A program made the position numbers and the translations under genes. 64,000 bases of DNA, taken from positions 67,631,247 to 67,695,246 of the forward strand of contig CM054135.1 in NCBI GenBank assembly GCA_028751875.1, in the 5' to 3' direction. The DNA comes from Rapana venosa (taxonomy: Eukaryota; Mollusca; Gastropoda; Neogastropoda; Muricidae). The notes under the pieces were generated by a model that saw only the letters and a list, made by a program, of their open reading frames with translations, did not search any database and was not told where the DNA came from. This document shows, piece by piece, positions 50,861-59,413 of this stretch (the first letter of the stretch is position 1; each line of letters begins with the position of its first letter).

Positions 50861-53800
50861 AGTAGGCTTAGCCGAGAAAGTGAACATTCGTCCAAAAGAA
50901 AAAGACAAAACTGAAGCTATAGCTTTTTGCAATCTGATTTCACTAAACATATAGTTGTTTTTTTTAAATTCGGCAGGAAAATAAAGTGGGATACTTTTGG
51001 GGAAAAAACCTTCCACTTCGTTCATATGTCTTTCATTTGGCATGCACACACAACATCTATGTATTGATATGATATATCATGCCCCCCACCCCACCCCCTC
51101 CCACCTTAAAAGTATTCTGGAAACTCTGTGCTGGGAATTCCCTCTTTTCTAACCCCTTTTTGTTTCTGCCTTGTTCCTTTTCTTCCTGTCACATCATCGT
51201 GTATTTTCTGCCTTCTTGGTCCATTCTTCTGCCCTTTTTGCCGGAAAGACGTCATCTTATGATATATCACTCCAACGCTAAAGTCAGATGCGCTGGGCCT
51301 GACTTGTTAGCGTTGGAACAAGCACAACACATTTTCGCTCATATGACAGACAACAATAGTTACTCTCTGAGCATTTGAGGACGTAGAAGTCTTGCTATAA
51401 TTTGATTTTAAACGAAATGAACGAGGGGAAAGTTGTCAGGACATTAATATTACTTAATTGCCCCAGAAAAAAAATCGTTTCTTTGCTTGAAACAAATTTC
51501 CAGTATCTGCAGATTTTTCTGGAAAGTATAGGGAAAAAAAGAATGATGTAGTTTGGCCCAGAAACCAAAAAGTGCGCAGGTCACTGCGCATGTAGATGAC
51601 GTCATCTGCAGCCAGAGGCCGACGTAACATGACACGTTTTAAAGCACCAATTACAAGAACACTCGCTGACTTCCGCTCCTTTGAGGGCCCTTCATTTTGC
51701 AGCAACGTGTGGTTACTGCAGTGCCATGAAGAGAACACATGCAGGCCCAGGGTGCATGCATGCGTAGTCAGAAAAGGAAACTTGAAACTGTGAGCCGCTG
51801 ACTATATAAAACGATTCAGGGCAAACTTGAAGGCTTTTTAACCCCCTGAGATCCTTCAATGGATACTAGGTAATCCACTGGTAGATCAGTAGACTAACTC
51901 TTTACAAAAACTGCTCTTGGTCTTCATTTGTCGTTTCCATAAAAGACAATTTTCTACTATAGGGCAACCAGAAGGTGTGTGTGTGCTTCCAGACTAAGAT
52001 CTCTGACTTCTTTCAAAACTAGAGAAACCTTGACAGTTTTTAATAAAACTACTGAAATGATTATGCAGAAAACTTCCAGTTTCAAGCAAAGCTCAGTCAC
52101 TGTTGCCTATCTCACGTATTCATTCTTGAAAAAAAAAAAGCGTAGATTTACAGACAAAATACAAGCAAATTTGAACATATGCTGGAGCTTACATCGTGCT
52201 CATTCAATCAATAGAAATGTCAAACAAATCGATACAGTGTAATGGAGATTCATTTGAAAGAAAACCCACCAAAATTGATAGGTATTTGGTTAATCAAACC
52301 GCCAATACCGACTTCGAACATTATGAATTACAAGATGTTATAACAGAAAATCCAGTTCTGATGTCCATGTTCGAAAGCCATGGTTACTCTTTCTCTTGAT
52401 TAGTGTTGTACTAAGCTTAAACCCCTGCGATCATCATAGATCTCGTCCTCTTTGTTTTATACTTGACATTAATTTTTCTGCTTCCCGAAATCATATTCAT
52501 TCTAGATCTAGATCTGTTCCTACCATGAATGTATAATGCACTATCATAATATCATATATACATACAGTGCATCTATTTCATAGGTTTATGATGTCATCAT
52601 TCACATAAAGAAACTACATCATGGAAGAAAAAAACCCTGCTGAAAGTGTATTTATCTCAAATTACAGGTGCCTGTGACATATTTAAGTCGCAATTTGTAG
52701 ATGTTCACTTTTTTTTTTTATATATACAAGTAGCCTAACATGTTGTCAAGGACTCTTCAGTTCAGCTTGTTTCACAAAAGTGATATAAAAAAAAGTATAT
52801 CAGACGATGTTTTAGATGCAGTTGTAAATAGAAATTGCAACAGGCGCATTTTATAAGTTGTTTCGGCCTAAACTTATGGTTGTGTCAGATAGTTTCTTGT
52901 CTTTGGAAGTCAGGAAAACAAGCTTAAGTTATGGAACCTTTTTACATGAATATTTGAAATTCTGCATGAATGCATATTTGAGCACTGGGAGGACTGCGCA
53001 TTAATTGACTTGAAAAAACGCCAGCCTTATCATCAATAGCTGTAATACAAAAGAAAAGCATTATATAAAGGGAAAATAGTTATTACTAATGCTCAAGATA
53101 CCCTCCAAAGAAAGAAAACTGGCATGCCCATATTCGAGCAAAAAGCGTGCGGGGTACATACGTGCGTGTATGTTAGATGCACCACCTGCATAATTTTAAA
53201 AGTACACGTATGCAGTTCCTTCAATTCAGATCTGTGAGAACATAAATAAAAGGTATGGATGCATACGTGAGTTTGTGCACAGGTGCGAATGTTTGCGTGC
53301 ATGTAAATATACATGCATAAGTACCTGTATGTGTGCGTGCACCAACGCATTTGGTCAAAGGCAAAAATAGGTCATGGTAGACCAATTAACAAAACACCTC
53401 AGGCCGATGAACTGAACACAAGGCTTGTTGTCACTAGTGTATAATTTTCAGGCTGCAGACAGAAAGGGCGGGGCAGTGACACAGTTTGTGGTCTGGTTGT
53501 CCATCGTTTGTGGTCAAAGGCCTTCTCTGTTCAACCCTTGCTGGACATGACAGGTGACCGCTGTGCAGGTGTGGCACGCTAACCTCTGCTGGGGAGGAGG
53601 AGGGGAGAGGTGACAGAGGAGGAGGAAGGGAAGGGGGGAGGGGGGGTCAGGAGAAGGTGCAGAAGAATAACAAAGAGGAAAGGTTACCATGTATACACAA
53701 ACGCACGCGCGCACACGCACGCACGCACACACATGCACACACTCGCGCGCGCACGCGCGCACATACAAAATAGCACGCGCACATGACACACAGATACTGG

Positions 53801-54645
53801 AAGATCAAAAGGAGGGAAGGAGTGACAAAAGGAGAACAGAATAAAGGAGTACACACAGACGCACGCAGCACGTGGACGCGCACGCGCGCGCGCACACACA
53901 CACACTGAAAATGACTAAGGTTTATTGTATCAAACGCCCATTGGCAAGGGGACAGCTGGGAGGGAAAAGGGATGTAAAACACAGATTGAAAAACGAATTA
54001 ATGACTGCCCAAGAATAAACAACGTCTGGGCTCTAGTGCCCATCTGAGACAAACAGAGACGCAAGAAGAGCTGAAGGAAAAAGACAAAATTGTGGAGGAG
54101 AAGGCAGATGGACAGATTCAATCTCCTTCAGGTCTGTTTTTGCCTACTTCACCAAACTTATTCTACGCATGTAGCCCCACTGATCGTCAAGCTGACATAT
54201 CTATGTGTAACAACCACTGCCCTGTCTCTCAAGTATTATGAAAACAGTCACCAGAGTGAAATGAAACAACTGGACAGTCAGTGACGGTGTCATATGATGG
54301 TATAGTCTGTAACTAGTTAAATAGTGAAATTAGGAATGGAATGAACCAAAGCCATAGTGATGACGTGAATGATGTACTGATAGTAACCATGTGGATATGA
54401 GGAGAGATGATGTCTGCGATGATGTGAACGAGATGAATGATGATTTTGTGATGACAAGAATGAGACAGAGGAAAATGACAATGAAGGATGTGCAAGTATT
54501 CAGAAAATAATGGGCAGACTGCAATATATACTTGTATCAAGCATGTGAAGGAACTCTGGGATTTCCAAGAGACTGATATTACTTACAGAGATACTGTAGA
54601 TTGCATAAAAAACAAATTTTCAGAAAGTGTATGATATGCCATTCA

Positions 54646-54710
<65 letters not shown>

Positions 54711-57270
54711 ACATACAATACAATGGCACGCACATGCACGTTCATTCATACATAAACTCTTGCATGAACGTGGGAGGACCTACGGCAGCTCTAAAGGACT
54801 GTTTCTGATGAATAGAAATAAATTATGGTGTGAAAGAACTTAAGGGGAAGGGAACAGGTGCCTGGAAGAAGGGAAGGAGAAAAGGAGCAGTCCTCCAAAA
54901 AAGGAGAACCCCATTTTTAGTTTTGAAAAAAACCAACAACATATGCACAGAAGTAGGGGCATGTGTGCATGTTCCTCTGCGAGATTGTGTCATCTGACCA
55001 TTTATGCTTCTAGAGTAAACACTTCCCCGTGGGGATGCGGGATGGGGGGGGGGGGGGGGCTGTCTGTATAAATAGCATCTCCGCCTTCTGGAAATTCTGT
55101 GCTAGGAATTCCCTCTTTTCTATCCCTTTCTTTGTATCTGCATTGTTCCTTTTCTTCCTGTCACCTCCATGTTGCTATTTTCTGCCTTCTTGGCCCATTC
55201 TCCTGCCTTTTTTTCCCCATAAGACTTAAAATGTAACAAATTCTTTCCCAAGCTGAAGCCGGACTTGCTGGGCTCAACTTGTCAGGTGGTTAACGGCAGT
55301 GCAGTGCATTTTTGCTGCGCCTGGGTTTTATCACAGTTCTTGATTAAACCATTGGCGCTGGGGCCAACAGCAAATTGAGAGGCTGTATGACCAGTGGCTT
55401 TCTTTCCCACTCATGGAATTCCACTTTACAGCTTAGTCTTTAGTGATCGACTATGACTCTGACTAGGAGGCTTGACTCGCACAGTCCTATGTGCTGCAGC
55501 CCTGGGGGCTGGTTGGCCTTTGAAGAACATCTCCAACACTGACTGTCCTTATGCCCACTTGGCCGAGAGAGTGGGGATGTACTGTGGGAAGGCATCTCCA
55601 CTATAATCAAATTTCTGCTCAATTTCCGAAACAGCAGCTGCCTCCTCTGCTGTTTTGGAGGTCATCGTCGAACACGACGGACAAACATACATGGCAGACA
55701 ACAATAGTTGCTGTCTGAGTGTTCAACCAGGCAGCAAACACTGAACCACTGTAGCATACTTGAATCAGGGTTGTTCTCATAAGACAAATTCTGACTTGTT
55801 TCTTACCAGACTGAAGTACCAACGTAATTGGTTCCGTCGAACTTCCGCAACAGTACATTGAGCGTGTGTAAACTAGCACTGCTAAACTAATGTCGCAGCA
55901 TGTACATCCAGCAGTCAAAACACAGAGATGCAACCGTCTTCTTCTTCGTCATCGTCGTTGAACACTCAGACAGCAACTATTGTTGTCTGTCACATGGGTG
56001 AAAATTAATGTTCTGCGCTGCCGTTAAGCGCCTGACAAGTCAGGCCCAGCGCATCCGACTCGGTGGTGGAGAATTTGTTATTGTTGGTCTATTCTCCTGC
56101 CTTTTTATCTCAGAAAGACTTAAAAGATACAATTAAATATGGAACGTCTGTATCCCCCCCCCCCTCGCCCTCCGTAACGTATGCGCAAGATGTTTTGAGG
56201 GCGTTTTGCAAATGGCGCCTCGGTTTATAGTCTCATTCGGAGGACTTTCGGGGGAGTGGAGTCAGTACTGATGTAACTCCAGGGGAGAAATCCCTTTGAA
56301 CGGGCGTCAAGGTAGTGGCTAGGACCCAGGCTTGATCCCGGGCCATCACATCGCTAGCGCAACGCTCTAACGAACATGCTATCCTGAAAATGTATTATTA
56401 ATGTTGCTGCTAGGGGGGAGGGGGGGGGGGCCGTTTTAAAAAAATCAGTCTGTCATTAACATCAGAGGACAGAGGCAACTTGAATTGTGTTGTGCTGTTT
56501 ACGATTTGTTAGTGACCATGAGTGAGGTTGAGTGAAGCACTGCCAGAGGCAGAAAATGGATTTTAGAAAATTTTATTTTAATTTTTTTAAATTTCGAGGA
56601 TAATGGAGAAAGACAGAGAGGGCTTGTGGTCTTGTCATCCACGATGCCCCTACGGTTGAGAGGACATCAGGATATAAAAATGTAAATGTCAAATGAATAT
56701 TTCTGTAGGAACATGGCGGTAAATTTTACCTTAAAAAAATGTAATGACAAAGTCAATGTGTACCAAATCCACGTTTTACCGTAGAAAATGAGCGATTCTT
56801 GGTTAACTCTGTAACACTTGTTCTGCTTTTAGTACATCATTGACAGTGAGGAGCTAAAGGAATGCGCTTGAGACTGATGGTACTGGAGAGCTAATTTCTA
56901 ACAAGCCTCTGCCAACGGTGGTGCGGTCTGGGATGAACTCACTGGTGGCTAGAGAGCCAAGCTAGAGCGTAAGATCGGCAGTGATCACTTCCAGTGCCCT
57001 CCTTGCTTCAGACTCTGGCCTCAAGATGGGTTGCTGAGCCACCACAGAGTTCATCCATCTCCTGTGTGCATGCTTGTGTGTCAATACTTCATTCATACAC
57101 CGTCTCAGACTATGAATAGTGAAAAAACACCAAACGAAGTCTTCAAATTCAAAAGATACACATCAGTAATGCATAGTATACCGAATAATTGTATTTTTGT
57201 TCTATTCGTATAGACCTTGCATTGGATGAAGAGAACAAAAAATGATGTCAGATACAAAACAAGAAAGCAC

Positions 57271-57348
<78 letters not shown>

Positions 57349-59413
57349 TTCTCTATCTCTCTCTCTGTCTCTCTCTCTCTCTGTGTTTTGATCTGTTTTT
57401 GCTTGTTATTTGTTTGTTTTGTTTTTTTATATTCACTTTTCTTTCCTTTTCTGTACACTCTCTTCCCTTCTGCTCCCCTTCTCTTCTGTCACCCCCCCCC
57501 CCCCCCCCCCTCGCCCCCCCCCCCCCCCCCACACCTTCTCCTCTTCGTTGCTTCTTTTCTCTTGATGGTGTTCTCTTGTCTCTTTTTCGTTCTTGCCAAA
57601 TTGTATTGTCTCTCCTCTTCCCTTCTCTTCTCTTCTCTTCTCCCCCTGTATCTTTCCTACCTGATTCTCTGATACTTTATTTGTGCATGTATGTGTGCTG
57701 ACCCTTTCAGTCGGCCTTGGGCTAGTAGTGTGAAAGGTAATGCAGTTTGGTCACTCGTTTTGCATGTAATACAATACAATACAATAATTATCATACTGTG
57801 ACAATACAATACATGCAATCAACTTTACTGTATTACAACACAACAGTGCGGAACAATATAATACACAATAACAATATATAATGCAATACATCAAAACTAA
57901 ACACCATCTGGAGAGACAAGAATATCTCACTTATCTCCAAGATCAGACTAATGCGCTCCCTTGTCATATCCATATTTCTGTATGCCTGTGAATCATGGAC
58001 CCTGACTGCAGATTTGGAGAGAAGAGTACAGGCAGTGGAGATGAGATGCTTTCGGAGACTCCTTGGCATCTCCTACAAAGACCACATAAGCAACGAAAGC
58101 GTGCATAACAGAATCCAGCAAACCATTGGACCCTATGAGAACCTTCTAACGATCGTGAAAAAGCGTAAACTTAAGTGGTATGGGCATGTCACAAGATCCC
58201 AAGGAATTACAAAGACAGTTTTGCAAGGCACTGTCCAAGGAGGAAGAAGAAGAGGCAGACCAAGGAAGAGCTGGGAGGATAACATCAGTGAATGGACAGG
58301 CCTAGAACTCAACAAAACCCTGAGAAAGGCAGAACAGAGAGAGGAATGGAGGGAACTGGTTGCTGAGTCTTTGAGGGTGCCCCCACGGTCGTCAGACTAC
58401 GGGACAGATAGATAGATAGATAGAATGCAATACATTACACAACTATTTGGAATAGCGTGTATTTGAGTCACTGCTAAAAAGTCTGTAGAATCGGATTTTC
58501 CCCCCGAGAACTGACATTTGTTTTGACTTTATTCCTCTCAAAATCTTTTGAATAACACTACATACTAAGCTCCGTGTGCAGACGTACGCACACATCTTGG
58601 ATGCATGGTACAAACCTATATTGTTGTGAAAAGAATGTCAGCTATTTCTGGTGGCATGGATGAAACGAGCACACCCAGCATGCAATATGCACTTGGGAGA
58701 AGGACAGATTCCTCCAAATTTGACCTGCTGTGACACACTGCCTGGAAGTTTCATTAAAGACCCAATAATTCTTCCAGGATTTAAGGGAGCAGTCACAAAG
58801 TTGGTGATGATACCAGAGAGTACTGTTGAGTTGTAAGAAAGTACCATTGTATGGTGTACAGTGATATCTTCTATTTCGTTTTACATGTCTGCTGTTGTAA
58901 ATGCCAAGAGCTCTTGTCTTTATGAGATTATGCTTCTAAATATGTCTTTATTCATTATCAACGCAAAGAAGACCAGCATATACCCAATACAACACAACGC
59001 CTTGGCAGAGCATGGCTGTGTGTCAACACTATTCACACATGTGGCCTTGGACAAACAGGCTCAATCAAATCAATCAGTTTTGGCACCTGATGAACATATG
59101 ACAATCAAGTTGTAGCACACTATTATTCATTTCAAGGTAACATTACTACAAAGGCCTGACAACTTATCAAAATGACTCTACACACAACGGTTCTCCCATA
59201 AAAAGGTATACATGTGGTTGTACTCACAATCTCTCTCATGTCGGTGGCTGATGGAGACACACTTCTCCTGAGGTCGTTGTGGTGTTTGATGATGAGTTCG
59301 TGGAAAGGCTTCAGGTTGACCAGATCCCCCCTCACCACTCCCGCCACCGCCACCAGTGACAGCACCACCCCAACCACCTCTTTCACTGACACCTGCTTCC
59401 CCCATACACCCAT
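35907..59413 (-). CDS. Nine-exon secreted double CAP-domain protein (gene-level model)
   Basis: Exons: 59413-59228, 46488-46250, 44753-44635, 42618-42521, 41679-41530, 41050-40971, 37908-37805, 36409-36290, 36008-35907. Junction phases match throughout (0,0,2,1,1,0,0,0) if one missing base is allowed in exon 2 and one in exon 7. The product would be about 399 residues: signal peptide (1-29), CAP1 (about 40-195), Cys-rich hinge (about 192-214), Ala/Ser-rich linker (215-264), CAP2 (about 265-396). It belongs to the CAP superfamily (CRISP, antigen 5, PR-1), which are mostly secreted proteins with sterol-binding, protease-related, immune or venom roles. No catalytic claim can be made: the CAP1 His/Glu positions are partly lost. 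No membrane segment or GPI signal is seen. The order and spacing of CAP motifs are clear; the splice choice between exons 3 and 4 is less certain. Confidence 0.85.
36130..36222. repeat. (CA)n microsatellite in CAP intron 8
   Basis: CCACCA and CACACA runs downstream of exon 8. Confidence 0.94.
36290..36409 (-). CDS. CAP gene exon 8: CAP2 core
   Basis: A 120-base exon in phase 0 at both ends, acceptor in a CA/GT microsatellite and donor GTGAGT. It encodes VVYEWRKEG (the W..E helix) and ends [10 protein letters not shown], the HFTQ-type motif, so the CAP2 cavity histidine is kept. The microsatellite of about 30 TG units supplies the acceptor's tract. Confidence 0.82.
36412..36474. repeat. (CA)n microsatellite at the exon 8 acceptor
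   Basis: About 30 CA units ending at the TGCAG acceptor of CAP exon 8 (read on the minus strand), so repeat length directly alters the splice-site context. Confidence 0.95.
36525..36840 (+). mobile_element. tRNA-derived SINE, third family
   Basis: The left 85 bases look like a tRNA with long variable arm (GAGCCGAGTGGTTAAAG box A; GTGGGTTCGAATCTCG box B; GACG/CGTC ends can pair). The body runs to about ACTCGGCACACG. No clear target duplication was found. Confidence 0.7.
37425..37800. repeat. CA and (CAGA)n microsatellites
   Basis: CA run at 37425-37497 and a 230-bp CAGA/CAGT array at 37560-37790, directly next to CAP exon 7. Confidence 0.94.
37805..37908 (-). CDS. CAP gene exon 7: CAP2 segment, with a frame break
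   Basis: Acceptor GTGGTGACAG, donor GTAACA. Starts [15 protein letters not shown], matching L.WDE.L...A..W of CAP domains. Around 37862 the frame moves by one and continues [18 protein letters not shown], which then leads in phase 0 into exon 8. The exon is 104 bases, one short of 105. Without the shift the end reads as an unlikely Pro/Thr string that also leaves the wrong phase. Confidence 0.78.
38560..38690. repeat. (ATC)n/(ACC)n microsatellite
   Basis: Trinucleotide run of ATC with ACC interruptions, giving His or Ile/Met frames that are not genes. Confidence 0.94.
38827..40389 (-). mobile_element. 5'-truncated LINE with (GATA)n tail, copy 1
   Basis: Minus-strand reverse transcriptase: [83 protein letters not shown] catalytic box, then a thumb region and the end [18 protein letters not shown]. 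Small frame changes split it into several frames (near 39500 and 39080). Perfect duplications TCTTCATCACTT flank it (38815-38826, 40390-40401), and a GATA tail lies at its 3' end. It is inside CAP intron 6, same orientation as the gene. RTE-like clade is likely. Confidence 0.93.
40971..41050 (-). CDS. CAP gene exon 6: CAP2 opening helix
   Basis: Acceptor TGGATTGCAG, donor GTAGGT. Reads [20 protein letters not shown] and ends GHPEL in phase 0. By position it equals the opening helix of CAP1, but the HN..R signature is degenerate. The intron after it sits just before WDE, at the same place as intron 1 in CAP1. Confidence 0.78.
41283..41412. repeat. (CA)n, (GATA)n and (CAGA)n microsatellites
   Basis: Consecutive CA, TAGA and CAGA runs in CAP intron 5. 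Confidence 0.95.
41530..41679 (-). CDS. CAP gene exon 5: Ala/Ser-rich interdomain linker
   Basis: Acceptor GTCTCCAG, donor GTAAAC; 150 bases, phase 1 at both ends. About 50 residues of low-complexity Ala, Ser, Gly and Leu, without cysteine (begins [18 protein letters not shown]). It separates the two CAP domains. The symmetric phase means it can be lost or gained without frame change. Confidence 0.72.
41895..42022. repeat. (GAT)n and (TG)n microsatellites
   Basis: Short GAT run (41897-41920) and about 34 uninterrupted TG units (41953-42020). Confidence 0.96.
42155..42515. repeat. (CA)n/(CG)n run and (CCAA)n array
   Basis: CACACG stretches at 42155-42290 and a CCAACCAG tetranucleotide array at 42400-42505 next to CAP exon 4. 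Confidence 0.93.
42521..42618 (-). CDS. CAP gene exon 4: end of CAP1 and Cys-rich hinge
   Basis: Acceptor TTGTGACAG, donor GTAAGT, length 98. It encodes [20 protein letters not shown] followed by SDKLC. PY..G..C..CP is the usual end of a CAP domain, and the extra cysteines resemble the hinge that follows the domain in CRISP proteins. Confidence 0.8.
43505..44075. repeat. Decaying minisatellite of about 36-40 bp
   Basis: About 14 units of GAAGATAGTTTATACATGTG with TTCATGTTGGCCTACA. Left units are clean; from about 43720 the units carry many one-base losses, more than usual for a young array. Confidence 0.92.
44158..44502 (-). repeat. Dispersed repeat family R, copy 3
   Basis: Minus-strand copy of the element at 10225, with the GGCCCAGGCC left end, GTTGTTATGTTG and CATAACAAC arms, TCACAGTGATTCCCAGGCAG and a (CAA)n tail read on the minus strand. 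Confidence 0.75.
44635..44753 (-). CDS. CAP gene exon 3: CAP1 C-terminal strands
   Basis: Starts in phase 0 after GTGTGCAG with [16 protein letters not shown] and ends with FICFYAP, the two best known CAP signatures (VW..S..VGC and C.Y.P). The donor GTATGC leaves phase 2, and joins exon 4 with spacing typical of the family. A stronger-looking GTAAGT ten bases further (44625) would also stay in frame if exon 4 began two bases later; both are possible. Confidence 0.84.
44805..44945. repeat. (CTGT)n/(CTCT)n microsatellite
   Basis: Interrupted CTGTCTGT and TCTCTGTC pattern directly upstream of CAP exon 3 acceptor. Confidence 0.94.
45440..45760. repeat. Poly-G, (TG)n and (GA)n tracts
   Basis: G runs at 45440-45495, TG at 45608-45632 and about 120 bases of GA at 45635-45756. 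Such tracts cause indel errors in sequencing. Confidence 0.95.
46125..46188. repeat. (CG)n(CA)n microsatellite
   Basis: CGCGCG run followed by about 20 CA units, in CAP intron 2 close to exon 2. Confidence 0.95.
46250..46488 (-). CDS. CAP gene exon 2: CAP1 core, with a frame break
   Basis: From acceptor CTGAAG the exon reads [14 protein letters not shown], matching the WD..LA..A..WA motif directly after exon 1. About 45 bases in, the frame moves by one and continues as [20 protein letters not shown] and [12 protein letters not shown], ending CSYAQ at donor GTTAGT. Its 239 bases are one short of the 240 needed. GAN stands at the usual GEN, and SYAQ at HYTQ, so two of the four conserved CAP cavity residues appear changed; the W..E glutamate is kept. 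Confidence 0.82.
46489..48044. other. Start of CAP intron 1
   Basis: Holds poly-C/G tracts (46636-46655 and others), CA-rich and CTCT stretches, and a GGT/GAT trinucleotide array at 47678-47785. No exon or RNA gene recognised. Confidence 0.5.
48045..48268 (+). mobile_element. SINE family B copy
   Basis: Diverged copy with GTCCTTCGATGAACATAAAC, GCACATTAGTGCATATTCCA and CTCGATATAAAAGAATAAAT. Confidence 0.7.
48870..49510. repeat. Old direct duplication (48870-49150 and 49250-49510)
   Basis: Both parts share GAAGGGCTTG, GAGAGACCG, AAGAACCCA/CGAACCCA, a CAAGGGTTT motif followed by GGGGCT, and a cluster ending CAAAGAAA. Moderately diverged. Minus-strand copy 2 ends in a donor-like CTTCAG|GTAAGA and reads as a hydrophobic peptide, but copy 1 has no matching frame, so coding use is unlikely. 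Confidence 0.6.
49511..51104. other. CAP intron 1, simple-sequence rich
   Basis: Poly-C at 49565-49580 and 50012-50030, CGTG run at 49680-49710, TTC run at 50470-50517, TA/GA array at 50735-50862. No gene seen. Confidence 0.6.
51105..51380 (+). repeat. Dispersed repeat family C copy
   Basis: Starts inside the element at TTCTGGAAACTCTGTGCTGG and ends CAACAATAGTTACTCTCTGA; middle pyrimidine-rich part well conserved. Confidence 0.78.
51381..55024. other. CAP intron 1, no gene confirmed
   Basis: Contains an unassigned plus-strand open frame (52196-52399), CA/CG runs at 53700-53770 and 53870-53906, GAT-rich sequence around 54400, and a 55-bp GA run at 54650-54705. No splice-supported exon was found. 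Confidence 0.5.
55025..55728 (+). repeat. Family C copy interrupted by family D
   Basis: Family C runs from CCCCGTGGGGATGC (55025) to GTGCATTTTTGC (about 55316), and its missing end GACAACAATAGTTGCTGTCT reappears at 55694-55725. The 370 bases between are the family D element. Confidence 0.75.
55317..55690 (-). repeat. Dispersed repeat family D, copy 1 (nested)
   Basis: On the minus strand it begins TATGTTTGTCCGTCGTGTTC, then ACCTCCAAAACAGCAGAGGA and GGCCAAGTGGGCATAAGGAC. The first 185 bases match 62810-62995 closely. It sits inside a family C copy. Confidence 0.75.
55955..56145 (-). repeat. Dispersed repeat family C, partial
   Basis: Minus-strand end part with AGACAGCAACTATTGTTGTC and GCGCCTGACAAGTCAGGCCC, then a rearranged join where the pyrimidine middle runs the other way (56085-56135). 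Confidence 0.7.
56175..56378 (-). mobile_element. SINE family B copy with tRNA-like head
   Basis: Minus-strand copy: head GTTAGAGCGTTGCGCTAGCG with box B-like GGGATCAAGCC, then AGTACTGACTCCACTCCCCC and CGAATGAGACTATAAACCGA. Confidence 0.78.
57275..57535. repeat. (CT)n microsatellite and poly-C tract
   Basis: CT run at 57275-57390 and two long C runs at 57491-57530, in CAP intron 1. Confidence 0.96.
57892..58423 (+). mobile_element. 5'-truncated LINE with (GATA)n tail, copy 2
   Basis: Carries only the C-terminal part of the same reverse transcriptase as 38827-40389: [18 protein letters not shown] through [18 protein letters not shown] to YGTDR and stop at 58415. One uninterrupted frame of 154 codons makes it younger-looking than copy 1. 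Perfect duplications AATGCAATACAT flank it (57880-57891 and 58424-58435). Confidence 0.95.
58436..59227. other. End of CAP intron 1
   Basis: Unique-looking AT-rich sequence; no element recognised. Confidence 0.5.
59228..59413 (-). CDS. CAP gene exon 1: signal peptide and CAP1 start
   Basis: ATG at 59413 begins [17 protein letters not shown], a good signal peptide ending near VVRG|D. An in-frame upstream ATG at 59485 would put about 24 polar residues before it, so the inner start is preferred. The exon then reads [19 protein letters not shown], the classic opening helix of CAP domains (HN.LR...P.A.DM). It ends in phase 0 at donor GTGAGT. Confidence 0.85.
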
